Assembly: GCA_015501605.1 (NCBI GenBank)
Contig: JADNRZ010000030.1
Coordinates: 372,001 to 436,000, forward strand
Origin: Panaeolus papilionaceus
Lineage: Eukaryota; Basidiomycota; Agaricomycetes; Agaricales
Reading direction: 5' to 3'
DNA length: 64,000 bases
Each line of letters begins with the position of its first letter. The first letter of the stretch is position 1. The position numbers and the translations under genes were made by a program. Positions 32,435-44,443 of this stretch are shown here, piece after piece. The notes below the pieces were generated by a model, which worked only from the letters and a program-made list of their open reading frames with translations, made no database searches and was not told the origin of the DNA.

Positions 32435-35201
32435 ACAAAAGCGGAGTGTCTACAACACCTGCAACTACAAGCATCCTGCCTGGCGCGCCGGTCGCGCATG
32501 CGGTGCGAGCGGGTGCAGTAGGCGCTGCTGTGCTTGGAGGTGCCATGGCTTTGGTGGGCGTTACCGTACCTGTGTTTGATGGGGTGGCGATGGAGGAGGA
32601 AGGTGAGGAGGAGGGTGGCTATGGGAAGGATCGGGTGAGGAGAGGACGAGTGAAGGGGTGGTGATGGGTCGGTTGTTGTGGTATGATTGGGTTTGAGCGA
32701 CAATATTACATATAACAGCGGGGGGATGTAGTAGATTGATGTGGCGTTTGAGGAGTAACGAGTACATCGATATCTTTGCGCCTCGAGCTCACTCATTCGA
32801 GTTGGACTCTCGATCCCATTCCGTGTCCATGGCATGTCCGTCACACGCCTCTGCACTGAGTATTACGAGCCTCCGAACACACTCGAACAGTGAATATTGC
32901 ATTGAGGGCTCACAGCGCTTATTCTAATACAAATAAAGTAAAGTACTTGAAGCTAACCGATGGTTTACACACAGCATCTATTAATAGCTCTTACGCTATC
33001 CTAAGTAGAAGTACTTACATCGCGTAAGTACATAGCGCTAATCCACAAGCTATTTATAGTTACAAGAAATCATTCAGATTGCGTATACATGTGATAGTGG
33101 ATGACTTCCCGCAGAGTCTGGAATCTCAGACTCTGAATTCAGATTCTTAGCCGAGCGGGGTCTTTAATTCTAAAATTTGGGATCCTAACCGTAACACACA
33201 TTGCACATCTGGAAATACAGACTCAAATGACAAAAATTACTGGTCACCTTATCCTTGTGGCTCCGTTATTTCTCGTTTCAATTGCTCGGGACACTGGGAG
33301 AAGCACCTCATATTGACCATGTAGCAAATAATCATCAAATGCAGCACTTAAACAACATGAAATGAATACTGTGATGCTAAATAAACTGAACTATTGGACA
33401 TGATTACGCCTGCGGAGTCCTTGTGGATTTATTTGCAGAAAAAATGGCTGGATACAGTTGGGGAAAAAAGTTACTAGTATACCATGCTCGGTGGGCATCG
33501 AAATAATGATTGTGGAGGGAGGTGTTATGCGCTATTGCCTTGTCTCGGTGTCAGGAACAAAATATTGGGAAGGTGCTGGCGCATCACTTTCCTTTTCGAG
33601 CGTCTGCATTTGATGATTTGGACTGGAAGGGGGGGGAGGGACCCTCATCCAGAATAAAATCTGGAATTGCGGTCAGTTTTGATGGGGCCCTTCATCGCGC
33701 CCTAATTTGGACGTCGGCACGTCGGCTGATGTCGCTTAACGCAATCTGTGTTTTATTCTGAAATTCCAGACGCTACGGGAAGTCATCCAGTACCTACCAA
33801 TTAGCTTCGATACTCGCGATGCACGTCAGATTCAAAACCAAAGATGCGCTGATTGTCGGTGGGTGTACAGGGGTTGTATATACATGGTTTTGATGTATGG
33901 ACATGAGAGATTTGAAAATCTGAAAATTGACGGTCAAGTGAGATGAGTTGACCTGGGTGTGGGGATGAGGTGATGAGGGATGTGGGCGGCGGCGTCGCTT
34001 GTTGTATGGCATTGGATGATGTCATTGAATATATTTCCTGTTCTTTCGCTCTTGCTCAAGGAGATCACTACGAGTCGTAGTATGTGTGTAGTATTCCAAG
34101 TCCTTTCCTTTCTTTGCTTCTCATCCCAAGTCAAATTCACCACCCTTCAGAATCCGATAGTGATTGCATCAATGTCAAGTAGGCACCGCCGCTGGGATAT
34201 AAGAAGCTCGCAAACGAGAAACTCCGCTGACATCGACCAGTTACAGTGACATTACGGCATCTCCCAACCTTTCTCAATGGCCTTGGCGCTTGCTTGGCGC
34301 TCCTCGTTACGCAGCACACACACACTGGGTGCCTTGGTCACCAGTGTGATGGACACGACCATTCTATACTATTCTATGGCACCACAATCTCAAGTGGAGA
34401 GCTGGGCTGGGCTGCAGTGCAGTGCGGTGCAATACTGATGTACTTACCCACTCGCTCGCGTTGACTTGACACTTTTGTTTTAATTGTGTTCTTGGTGGAG
34501 ACTGGAGACGGCGTGTTGAGTCCGAGTCCGAGTGGGTTTAATTCATTATTATATGATTGTGATCATGATCAGTATGGGGATGTCGTTGTTTTCGGGCAGT
34601 CACCCAAGACCAAGACTTTTTCGAGCCTTGTTGTTTTTGTTCTTCACCCACCACCACCACCCACTGCCTTCCTTTCTCTCCTTAGCACGACTGTGACACT
34701 CAGCCCGTGTCGATTCCGACGAGATTCCATATAAATAAGAAAGAGAAAGACGTTGAACGTCGTTCCTTCCTCGCTCGTTCCTTCCTTGTTGGATAGATTA
34801 TCCGAGTTTACTCAGTTACATATAAACCCCTCCTTTCCTTGGACTTTAGCCATCATCACGTTTTACTGGGTACTCTTGGACGTTGGCCATCGATTCATCG
34901 CCTTCCCCTGCCTTATCCTACTACTCACTTGTGACCTCCCTGCCTAGACCTGATCTGACGCCTTGCTTGTCCGACATACCTACCTACCTAACGGACCTGA
35001 CCTCCCTGCCCTGATTGCCCGTGACAACTCCTCGTGCGGTGCAGGCTCCTAACATTCCTCTACTCCACCTCAGGCTCTTACATCTTTCGTACATATTATT
35101 ATCTCGTCTCCCTCCCCCTTCCATCCATCCACCCATCCATAATTCCATCCTTGATCTTGCACCCACATCAACAAATTAAACTAAAATACATACCAAGAAC
35201 T
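32435..35201. other. 2.8-kb intergenic stretch before the M43 protease gene
   Basis: Several ORFs of 60-90 codons overlap on both strands but none looks like protein. The last 450 bp, after a TATA-like box, are C/T-rich, as is usual for fungal promoters and 5' leaders. Confidence 0.5.
34729..34737 (+). promoter_or_regulatory. TATA-like box upstream of the M43 protease
   Basis: ATATAAATA, followed by C/T-rich sequence over the 460 bp leading to the ATG at 35,202. This would imply a long 5' leader. Confidence 0.35.
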
Positions 35202-36587
35202 ATGAAATCGCTCCTCTCCCTCCCCTTCCTCATGCACACCCTCGCCCTCCTCTCCGCCTCTGGAGTATACGCAGGCTCTCTATCAGACCGGCTCGCGCTG
35301 GGGTCCGTAGAAGCTGAGGGTGCGGGTGGGGTGAAGAAATACAGGTATGTTTTACGATTCGTTTTACCATTTGAAGAAGGCGGTGATGCTGATGATATTG
35401 GTGATAAAAATAGTGGATTCTGCGCTGCGCCGTACAGCGCGTACGAGAGCGAGACGATGAAAGAGGCTCTGGGCAATGCGAGGACTGCGAGGGAGAAGCT
35501 TGGCCGGCGCCGTGGGATGCAGAGGAGGAGTGGGACGAACGCGACGGAGGTGCAGAGGAGACAGACACCAGCGCGGATGTTTGATTTGCATTTTAATGTC
35601 GTGGCGGGGAATATGACGACGGAGGGGGGGTGGGTTCCGTGAGTGGTCTTTTTTCTTTGTTTCTCTCTTGCTTTCTCTTTCTCTCCATTTCATGTTGTAA
35701 ATACTGACAATACGACCCACAGAGACTCTATGATCGACGCCCAGATGGCCCTCTTGAACCGCAACTACCGCCCGTCGGGTATTCAGTTCCAACATAAGAG
35801 TACGACGCGGATATTGTCGAATTATTGGGCGAATGAGCTGTTTTTGCCTGATACGAATGCGAGGTGCGTTGGCGTTTACTTGTAGGGTAAAGAAAGGAAG
35901 AAAGGAATAATGCTCATGTTGGTGTTGATATAGGGAGGAGATGATGCTTAGTTATGGAGAGCTGTTCAAGAAAGGCGATTTGCGGACGTTGAATGTGAAT
36001 ACGTTGTTGTATGTCCCCCTTCTCCCCTCCCCTCCCCCTCCCCTGACGAACAATACTGACCCCCCAACCCATCCCCCATCTGAACAGCCTAACAGCCACC
36101 CCCGCCGACCTAACCGACCAACTCCCCGACGGATCCCTCATCTTCGGATTCGCACTCCCCCCATCCATCTCCTCCCAATTCCCCCTCGTCGACGGCGTCT
36201 TCATCCGGCACGACTCCATGCCCGGGGGGCCCTTTGATCGCGCGCAGGGCGGGACATTGGTGCATGAGGTCGGGCACTGGTTGAGTCTGTGGCATACGTT
36301 CCAGGGCGGGTGTGCGGGGGAGGGGGATGAGGTGGATGATACGCCGGCGCAGAGGACGGCGACGGATGGGTGTCCGGTGGGGAGGGATAGTTGTCCGGGA
36401 GGGGCGGGGTTGGATCCGATTAGTGAGTGTGCAAGTTAAAAAAAAAGAGGGTTTTTGGGACTGATACTTTTGGGGGATTTTTTTTGTAGATAATTATATG
36501 GATTATTCGGATGAGAGTTGTCAGGAGGAGTTTACGGCGGGGCAGATGGAGAGGATGCAGGAGGCGATTGATGCGTATCGGTCTTAG
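35202..36587 (+). CDS. Secreted M43-type zinc metalloprotease
   Basis: Six exons (35202-35344, 35414-35638, 35723-35863, 35934-36008, 36088-36422, 36490-36587) join in phase to give 338 residues. The first about 25 residues are a signal peptide (KSLLSLPFLMHTLALLSASGVYA), so it should be secreted. The propeptide-like region (residues 50-110) contains an RRRGMQRRSG basic stretch that could be cut by a kexin. The catalytic motif is HEVGHWLSLWH, with His254, Glu255, His258 and His264. The Met-turn NYMDYSDESC follows in the last exon. These are hallmarks of family M43B (pappalysin-type) extracellular metalloproteinases of fungi, which digest proteins outside the cell. The gene appears intact and of normal length. 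Confidence 0.9.
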
Positions 36588-37475
36588 CTTGAGTAGTTGT
36601 TTTGGCTTGGGGGTGTGGTTGTGGTGGAGGCGAGGTGATGTGGCCATTGTGTCTTCCATGGTGTTTAATATGTAGAAGAGGACTTGATTTTCTTTTTTTA
36701 AGAACGCAGAGGTGCGAGATGGGGAGGTTAAGTGATGCGTTATATATTTGATTTGTTTTAAATATAATGCTCGTTTAAGTTAAAATTTGCCATCTTAGAC
36801 TGGCTTTGATCGTTCTATAAGATATCTACGCATTGAACCAGAAAATTAAAAACGAGCTCATTGAGGTGAAGTTTACAAGCAGAGCTAGATAGGGGCTCCA
36901 CATTCCCTTTTCGGCTACCGTACAGGATTACATGATCAGTCATGTCACTGTGTTGCGGGCAAGCAGGCACGGTTCGTACTCTTGCGCTCATCACCACCAT
37001 CGAATCCATCGTCGTCGTCTTCCCTCTTTGAAATACGATCACGACACGATAAAAAACGACACGAAGAGACTCTGGGATTGGTTTAGTTCTTTGTACTTGC
37101 GTTTGGACGCGTTTTTGGGTCAAGAAGATCTGCGGACTCGGATTTGAACTTGAGGCCTGTTGATTGGGACTGTGCATCGGATTGGATTGCTCCCATTCGT
37201 CGACTCTGGTTCTCTCTGCCTTGGTTCCACACGGCACAATACGATAAAATACTTTGGTCGAGGCTTTGAAGGGTTTTGAAGGGCGCATCAAGTCGAATAC
37301 GAACCCGATACTGCAACAAGGTCAATACCAATCAAGACGGTCAACGGCGCCTTTCACTTCTACTTCACTTGACTTAACGTCAACGTCGACCTCCTCTGCT
37401 TCAACATCACCTCCAACTGCAACTGCAATAACACACCACCAACACCAACACCACTCATCGCAACCTCAAATCCAC
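36588..37475. other. Intergenic region between M43 protease and TAF4 genes
   Basis: About 890 bp. No convincing ORF. It should contain the M43 3' end and the TAF4 promoter; no clear TATA box. Confidence 0.5.
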
Positions 37476-39967
37476 ATGTCCTCAACACCCACCCCAACCG
37501 CAACCCCCATCCCCCCACCCGCCTCCATCTCCATCCCCACTCCCACCCCCGCAGGTACAGGTGCGGCTTCGACTCCCGTTACTGCTACGCCCGTCTCGAT
37601 GTCTAGCACGCCTTCTATGACGATTCCGGTGACGCCAACGACGGGAGCGACAACAGCGACAACAACACAAGGACAGACGCCAACACCGACGCAGACGCCT
37701 GCGCCGGTGCAGCAGACTTATCAGACGCAGTGGGCGAGTGCACGTATGTCTGTTTTTGCTTTTTTGGGGGTGTGGTTTGGGGGTGAGTTGGGTTTATGAG
37801 GCTGGGTTTATGAGTTGGATAAAGGATGGATGGAACTGCTGAAATGACTTGAGCAATGACGTTGGTTGCCATCGCCCCCCAAACCACACCTTTTGTTCAG
37901 GACACAGTGGCTGACGAACAAGATTTTGCACAATTTAATCCAGCTATGGCTATTGACCCGAGTTTGCAAGGGCAGGGGGGACATCATCAGTGAGTTCCTT
38001 TTTCTTTCTTTTTTCGTTACTTTTATTCTATTTTATTTTACTTTCATGCTCCCTTTATCCCTCCATCCCTTGTATCACCACCTTTCTAACCCACAAATCC
38101 ACCCACAGAGCATCCTACAGACCCTCGCCATACCAGCACTACTCACCCTACACAACGCACTACCCCCAATCCGCATACGCACCGCATTATCAGACATACG
38201 CACCAGCAGTGTCCACGACCTCCAATACAGCAGCACCGACGGCTGCTCCCGCCACCTCCACAACAACAACAGCAGCCAGCAACGCCACCACAGCTGCGCC
38301 CACCACCACAAACACAACGGGTACCAGCACCCTGCCGCGCCCTGTTGCGGCTACGTCTGGCACGACGGCGTATCAGACGAGCACGTATAGTCTTGCGACT
38401 GCCAATGCGGGTGGTGCGGGTGGTGCGACGAATGTGAATGCGGCGGCGAATGCGAGTAGTAATAATGATGGGCAGGACATTGCTACGTTGAATGATGCAC
38501 TGGGGAGTGCGGGGGTTGATTTGAGGGTGAGTGATTTATTCCTGTCTTTTGATAAAAGAGACTACATGAATTGATTTATTTATTTATTTTTAATCCCTAC
38601 AGGCCGAAGAAGAATCCCTCCAACGCACCCACGACCCACACACCGCCTACAGCACACAGCAATCCTACAGAGTCTACGAAGACCGCACGCGCAAACAGCC
38701 CCACAAACCCGCGTTCAACACACAGTTTCTGTCCGCTACGATGCGCGATATCGGGCTCACGCACCACAAGGTGTCCAAGATCCCCGAGGAGAGCGTGAAT
38801 TATATGGCGCTGGCGCTGAGGGCGCGGATGCAGGATCTGGTGGAGGGCATGATTAGGGCGGCGAAGCATAGGAAGGAGAGCGGGTGGGAGAGGAAGGTCG
38901 GGATGTATGAGGATGTGTTTGGGACGGTGCCCGGGGCGGCGAATGTGCCGAGTACGACGACGACGACAACGACAGCGGCAGCTGGGGGGGTAGGAGGAGG
39001 ACCGGTGAAGACGGGGGTGGTGGTTGTTAAATCTGAAGATGGAACGGAGGAAGTGATGAACGTCGACGACCCCTCCTCTTCCTCCTCTTCCTCTGATCTT
39101 AAAAAAGACGACGAGTCAACAGCAACAGGAGGAGCAGCGAAGAAGACGCCCATGTGGAGTGTGGTGGTGAGGAGCGATGTGGCGAAGCAGATTGGCGCGC
39201 TGGAGAAGGCGGAGAGGGAGGAGGAGATGCGGGTGCGCAAGGAGAGGAAGGAGAGGGCGGAGATGGCGGCGGCGCATACGGCGGCGTTGGCTGCTCAGGC
39301 GAATGGGCTTTCTGCCACTTCCGCCTCCGTTACCGCCACCTCTGCCAATGCCAATGCCTCTGGTGGATTTGAAGGAGGAGCTGATGACCCCATGGATGGA
39401 ACCACGGGAGGAGGACCAGGACCAGCCCCGAAGAAGAAGAGAAAGAAAGAGGGCCCCGGAGTGACGGCAAGGAACATGAGCGAGGATGTGAGGAAGAAGA
39501 TGAGTAATGCGGTGGCTACGCAGGCTGCGGGGCTCGGGGGACGGTATTCGTGGATGAATGCGAGCGCGACGGGGGTGTCGGTGAAGAAGGCTGCTGCGAC
39601 ACCTGCTGCCACCGCCTCCTCCGCTACCACCTCCACCGGCACCGCTGCTACTGCAGGTACGACGGGTGCAACGACGGCGGCGGGGGCAGCAGCGGGGACA
39701 GCAACGGGAGCAGCAGGGACAGCGGCGGCGGCGGCGAGTACGCCAGCGACGACCACGACGCCTCTCACGAGCTCCTGGGCTCGTCCGTACGTCAGCACCA
39801 GCACGAAAAAGAGCACCTCATCCACTGGTGGTGGTGCGGGAGAGGGCAAAGATGGGGCGGAAGAGGACAAGAATAGGGTTGTGGTGGGGATGCGGGATGC
39901 GATGTTTGTGATTGAAAGGGAGAGGGGACATGGAGGGGGGCGGGGGGCGGCGAGGGGGTGGGTGTAG
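37476..39967 (+). CDS. TAF4: TFIID subunit TAF4
   Basis: TAF4 is a histone-fold subunit of the general transcription factor TFIID. Four exons (37476-37743, 37908-37989, 38109-38526, 38603-39967) join in phase to give 710 residues. The first half is Thr/Pro/Ala-rich. The histone-fold part spans IATLNDALGSAGVDLR-AEEESLQRTH across an intron. The conserved TAF4 domain reads FLSATMRDIGLTHHKVSKIPEESVNYMALALRARMQDLVEGMIRAAKHRKESG. It is followed by a charged helix (DVAKQIGALEKAEREEEMRVRKERKERAEMAAAH) and the conserved C-terminal RDAMFVIERERGHGGGRGAARGWV. The extended low-complexity runs are typical of basidiomycete TAF4. It is an ordinary single-copy host gene and marks non-mobile sequence between two transposon-rich regions. 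Confidence 0.9.
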
Positions 39968-40460
39968 GGTGGGGGGCGGGTTGGGGTGGGGCGAGAGGGG
40001 ATGGGAAAAGGAGGGTGTGTGGAAGTGTTACTAGGACTTGTGCGCTTATGGCCGTGTTATGTTTACATTTACTTACTTACCCTCATACTCGAACACTTCG
40101 AATTTGCTAGTCCTGACTGAGCGCAGATTTTATTGCAATTTGATTGACTTTTTTGCTCATTTTTCTTTTCCTTTTTACTTTTGTCAAAGATCATTTACAA
40201 CCATAATTTCACCTCCTGACTTGGACATGCCAGAGCAGGAGGTGACTATGCCAGTGGAGTGACAGATCCTCTTCAAAATAAATTTTCAAAAAATGAAGTG
40301 AATTTTTGTATCTATGTAAGTTTTACAAATTTGAGAATTACTCTAAATGATAAGAAAAATGAAAGACAAAAAATGAGATAAGACTGATGTCGCAAAATCC
40401 CTACCTGTGTTGTAACATGCAAAGTGTTACATCTGTGACATGATATTTGTTGTCACATGA
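39968..40460. other. Intergenic stretch after TAF4
   Basis: G-rich TAF4 3' region, then A/T-rich unique sequence up to the hAT-type element. Nothing else recognised. Confidence 0.5.
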
Positions 40461-40468
40461 CTGATTTC

Positions 40469-41689
40469 TAGGGTTGCGGAAAAAACTCATTATTTATTTA
40501 CCAATATATTATTTACTGGTAAATTACTGTAAGTTACTGGGTAAATAAGTTGAGGGTCAGGCAGACTCCTAACCACTCACCACTGCGCTGACAAAAATCC
40601 TTATGTAACAACTTAAGAGTTTTTGACCACGCAGTGGTTGTGTTTGGCAACGCCCCCTGACGTTTTCCGATGCAGCTTGAGCTCTGGCCATCAAAAGCCA
40701 AGAACTCAGGGTGGCTCTGAGTATTGGGGCCCTTGACCCTCTGCTCGATTATGTGCATTTATGTTTGCTGTGTGGCTTAAGTATTGCATATGCATATTTA
40801 AATATTGTACAACTCAAAATATAAGTGGCTTTAATGGCTAATTTCTCTCAATATTGGGGCACAGAGGTATGCTGACAGAAAGGTTGCAACTTCAGAACAG
40901 TGACCAAGGGGCACATTAGCACAAATTCAACATTTTAAATACATTTTCAACTAACTTTGACATTAAATTGCTTTGCTGAATTAAAATATGATTTTTTGGA
41001 GGGAAATTCGATGCTTCATAGCAAGCAATAGTGAAAACAGTTTTGCATTCACAATTCTCAAATGCTTGGCTTTTGATGGCCAGGGCTCAAGCCGCATCGG
41101 AAAACGTCAGGGGGCGTTGCCAAACACAACCACTGCGTGGTCAAAAACTCTTAAGTTGTTACATAAGGATTTTTGTCAGTGCAGTGGTGAGTGGTTAGGA
41201 GTCTGAGGGTCAAGTTTATTTTTTACCTGGATAGATAATGAAGTCACATGGTATTCGAAAAAATAATATTTTGATTTTTGATGCCAGATACTGTTCATTG
41301 CTTGCTGCCCTTGCATTCCAGAACTCCCAGCTGCTTTCACAGACCATCACTGCTTATAATGTCAATTAATATATTTCAGATTGAACCAACGCCAGATGAT
41401 ATCATGCAAGCCCTAATGCCTGATCCAACAATCAGTGTTGTAGATCTCATACATTTTAAACTACCGCCCATCAATGACACACTAGATGATGAAGGACATG
41501 AAGCACTCAATGAGCAGGTTGAGCAGTGAGTACTGAACTTGCTCGCAGCTGGGACCAAAAAAACAGCATCATGTGTCTCATCACGTGCTTGGTAATTTAC
41601 TGTAAATTACAAAGGTAAATAATGGGTGGCTGGCCAATCCAGGTAACTTACTGGTAAAATTCTGGCAGGTATTTATTTCCACAACCCTA
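40469..41689. mobile_element. hAT-type non-autonomous element (MITE)
   Basis: A perfect 8-bp target duplication, CTGATTTC, lies at 40,461-40,468 and 41,690-41,697. The element starts TAGGGTTGCGGAAA and ends with the near-complement TTTCCACAACCCTA. The ends then share A/T-rich sequence built on GTAAATTACTGTAA. The 8-bp duplication and TAGGGTTG tip fit hAT elements. It encodes no transposase; an 83-codon ORF at 41,278-41,529 has no recognisable domain. Confidence 0.85.
40560..41205. mobile_element. Second inverted-repeat element nested in the hAT MITE
   Basis: The ends (about 40,562-40,710 and 41,060-41,205) are inverted repeats of roughly 150 bp, starting CAGACTCCTAACCACTCACC, with few differences. 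A 7-8 bp duplication, (G)AGGGTCA, lies at 40,552-40,559 and 41,205-41,212; the exact border is ambiguous by one or two bases. The interior is non-coding. This is a MITE inserted into another MITE. Confidence 0.8.
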
Positions 41690-42146
41690 CTGATTTCATC
41701 ATAATCCAAAAATGGTTACTGTAATGCATTCCATCAGAGGCTGTGGTGTTACAACAATAGAGTTGTGTCACAACAGTGTTGAAATGCCATCACAATAATT
41801 CAACCACACACATGCACACATTCATGAGCCAAAGCATTCCTCACCATTCTAAGATAGGGCTCATGCAAAGACAACTAGGGCTTCATGTGGTGTCACAAAT
41901 GTGACCAAAATCATGTGATATATTTTCAGGGTAGGCTCACAATCAAATCCATCATTGGTGATAGCAACCATTCCCTCAATGACTTGCTGCTCTTCATGTT
42001 CTTCTCTACTCCCTAATCCAAACTACCTGGTAATCACTCATACATCATATCTACTATCTAATACAATTAAACGTGGTGAATAAACAAAATGAAGGACCAA
42101 AATTACTCTAATTATGTAAGTGATTAATCTATTTTTCATGTCGAGG

Positions 42147-43907
42147 TCAATTCTCACAGCTCCCACCACTGACTCTGACTTCAGCAGCAACGGAAACAGG
42201 TTCACTATAGCCCAGTATGCCAGCATCCTCACACTCCTTCAAAATTCCAACTGGAAGAACCTGATGACCACGATACTTCTTGCTGGCATAAGCAGCCTGT
42301 GCCCCACTCAACCCCTTCCTGTACACATCCATGTGGTGAAGTGCTCATGCACAAAACCTGGTTAGAGGTGAGACAAGTCATTTTTCTAGAAGTAATAAAG
42401 CCATACTGCTTTATTGACAGAAGTGGGACAGAATCCAAGGTGTTTATCACATTCTTTTCCAGATCAGCCTCACAAGATGAAGGAGGAAGTTTCCAGTACA
42501 TTCTCTTTGCAGCACCCCAGCATTGCTCAATCAGGTTGAGCTCAGGATGGAATTTGGGCAGGAAAATAACTTTATACCCCTGTGCTTCGCATTCTTGCTC
42601 CAATAGAGACTTGACATTGACAAAATCAGGTTGATTGAATAGCATTCTTTGACAATAGCAATCTGTGGCACCTGGCTTGCAGCGAAAGGACTTGCATTCA
42701 GCAGGTTTTCCAGAGATATTGTAGCCATGCTCTTCCAAAATAAGTGCCATCCCCTTGAAGATCTTAGCCTGCAGGTGTCTGTCAGGAAAGTAAAATTCCT
42801 GTCCTTGGCCATCTGAAAAGTGGCTGTTTGCCATTGGTACCCATTCCTTCACAGGCTTGCAGTCAGGACCATAGATGGGTTTACCATCTGAGCTCAGCTT
42901 GTTTTGCTGGACACCAAAATTGGTATCCATGCCACAGGATGGGCCCTTTGGCATTCTTTGTGCTGAAAGAGCATCATCTGCTTGTTTCCAGTGAGTTGTG
43001 GCATTGTCGAAGACAAGAACATGCTTCTCATGAGAAAAATGCTTATCCAGGATATCCATGGCTTGGTGCACATGTGCAAGCACATCTGTATTGGTAAAGT
43101 ACCCCTGCCTTTCAATGCCAGCCTTGAATAATATCCAAGCAGATTCAGCATGGTCAGGAGACCACAACCAGTTGTAATCTGCAGAAACAAAATCTGCAGC
43201 CATGATTGACAGACCCTTGCCCTTTGCACAAGGTACTGGTTTGGCTTCCTTGTGCACCCAACCCACTTTGTGCTGATCATTCGTGTAGAATGTGGATTCA
43301 TCATGGTACCAGAAGACATGAATGTCTTCATATGGTCTTGGCCCATCCTCCATGTCATGTGGCCAGTGCCAAGGGTGTTCATTGCCATTGTTGTTGTAGG
43401 CATGAGTTTTGGACTTGTATTTTGCCATCTTGGGAAGGAAAACATCCTGTCAGTAATCCTTCACATCCTGGCGCTTGTGACCATCCACATACTGACCTGA
43501 GGGTTCCTTAGTCCATCGATAGTCAAGTTTGTTCATCCAGCACCTAGCTGTTGCAATTGAAATTGCATGCTTCATCTTCCATTGCTCAAGAACATCTGGC
43601 CTTTGTGTATACTGCATCAGGTGGCTGGCAGTGACATATTTCCCAATGCTCTGTAAGTAGCCAGTCAGCTCTTGTTGGAAATCTTTGTTTGTAATCAGAG
43701 TGTCAGTCCAGGTCCCATACAGATTTTTTGGATAATTCCAGGTGCTGATAAACTCCCATGACCACTTGCACAACTTCTTTGCCCAAAATGTCCCTCATTT
43801 TGATGTGTGAGCCACTTGGAGCAAAGCTGCAATCCACAGCTTGCCATTATCTGGGTCAATGTAGGTCCATAATAGCATTTTCATTCCTTCAAGGCAATTT
43901 TGGGTGA
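42147..43907 (-). pseudogene. Tc1/mariner (DDE_3) transposase, catalytic part, decayed
   Basis: The minus-strand frame reads a DNA-binding part (KLCKWSWEFISTWNYPKNLYGTWTDTL ... ATARCWMNKLDYRW), then the catalytic core. Asp is in WYHDESTFYTND, a second Asp in VLVFDNATTHWK, and Glu in FHPELNLIEQCWGA. A short intron near 42,354-42,410 leads to the C-terminal MDVYRKGLSGAQAAYASKKYRGHQVLP. In-frame TGA codons lie at 43,795-43,797, 43,450-43,452 and 42,345-42,347 (minus strand). At each site arginine fits the family pattern, so each looks like CGA changed to TGA. The 5' portion is on the other side of gypsy copy 2. Confidence 0.8.
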
Positions 43908-44313
43908 TGTCAGGGGATCTCCTGCTACCTCCTATTGTTTTCCTTATTATTGTCTCTCTGTCTCTCTTTCCCCCTATTTCCCTTTCTCTATTTCATTATC
44001 TGGACATACCATGGACTCATATATATTATATTACACTCTCCTTTAGTTGCCACTCATTCATCATTTAGTTGTTGCCACTGTTACATAGTCATTCCTTTGT
44101 GTTTCCCTTTGTTTGTTTCCAAAGGCATTGTTTGGCATCAAGGCTGATGCCAATGCCAGCTCATCACTTAAATAGCTGTTTCACCTGGGTTTGATCCTTT
44201 ACCTCTTTCTCTTTGGATCTCCCCCAGGTGAGCCTACTTCCTGTATTTATGTAGAGCTGATATATATCTTTGGATCTCCCCCAGGACTTGTGTGTGTCTG
44301 AGGTGCCCTTACA
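43908..44313 (+). repeat. 5' LTR of gypsy copy 2
   Basis: Starts TGTCAGGGGATC, ends CCCTTACA. A TATA-like TTAAATAG lies at 44,168-44,175. The segment ACCTCTTTCT at 44,201-44,210, 33 bases downstream, is complementary to the primer-binding site and is the likely 5' end of the RNA. Confidence 0.95.
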
Positions 44314-44315
44314 GT

Positions 44316-44325
44316 AGAAAGAGGT
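44316..44325 (+). other. Candidate self-priming site of gypsy copy 2
   Basis: AGAAAGAGGT begins two bases after the 5' LTR and is the exact reverse complement of 44,201-44,210 in the LTR. Self-priming from the first bases of the mRNA is established for Tf1, a chromovirus. No tRNA-like primer site is apparent here. Confidence 0.7.
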
Positions 44326-44443
44326 CACCTTGGAGACTGAGACTGCATACAGTCTGTTACATCCTCTGTTCTGCTTCTTCTGTTCAGCTGCATTATAGAC
44401 TCTGTGCTTTCTCCCTCTCCTCTCTTCTCCCTGTCTGGCAACC

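Noticed and set aside
32446..32664. 72-codon ORF with an Ala/Val/Gly hydrophobic stretch after the LINE fragment
   Set aside because: No upstream exon, no recognisable domain, and heavily overlapped by other frames; could be chance.
33510..33761. 83-codon ORF between the LINE fragment and the M43 gene
   Set aside because: No domain, no splice partners, isolated in A/T-rich intergenic sequence.
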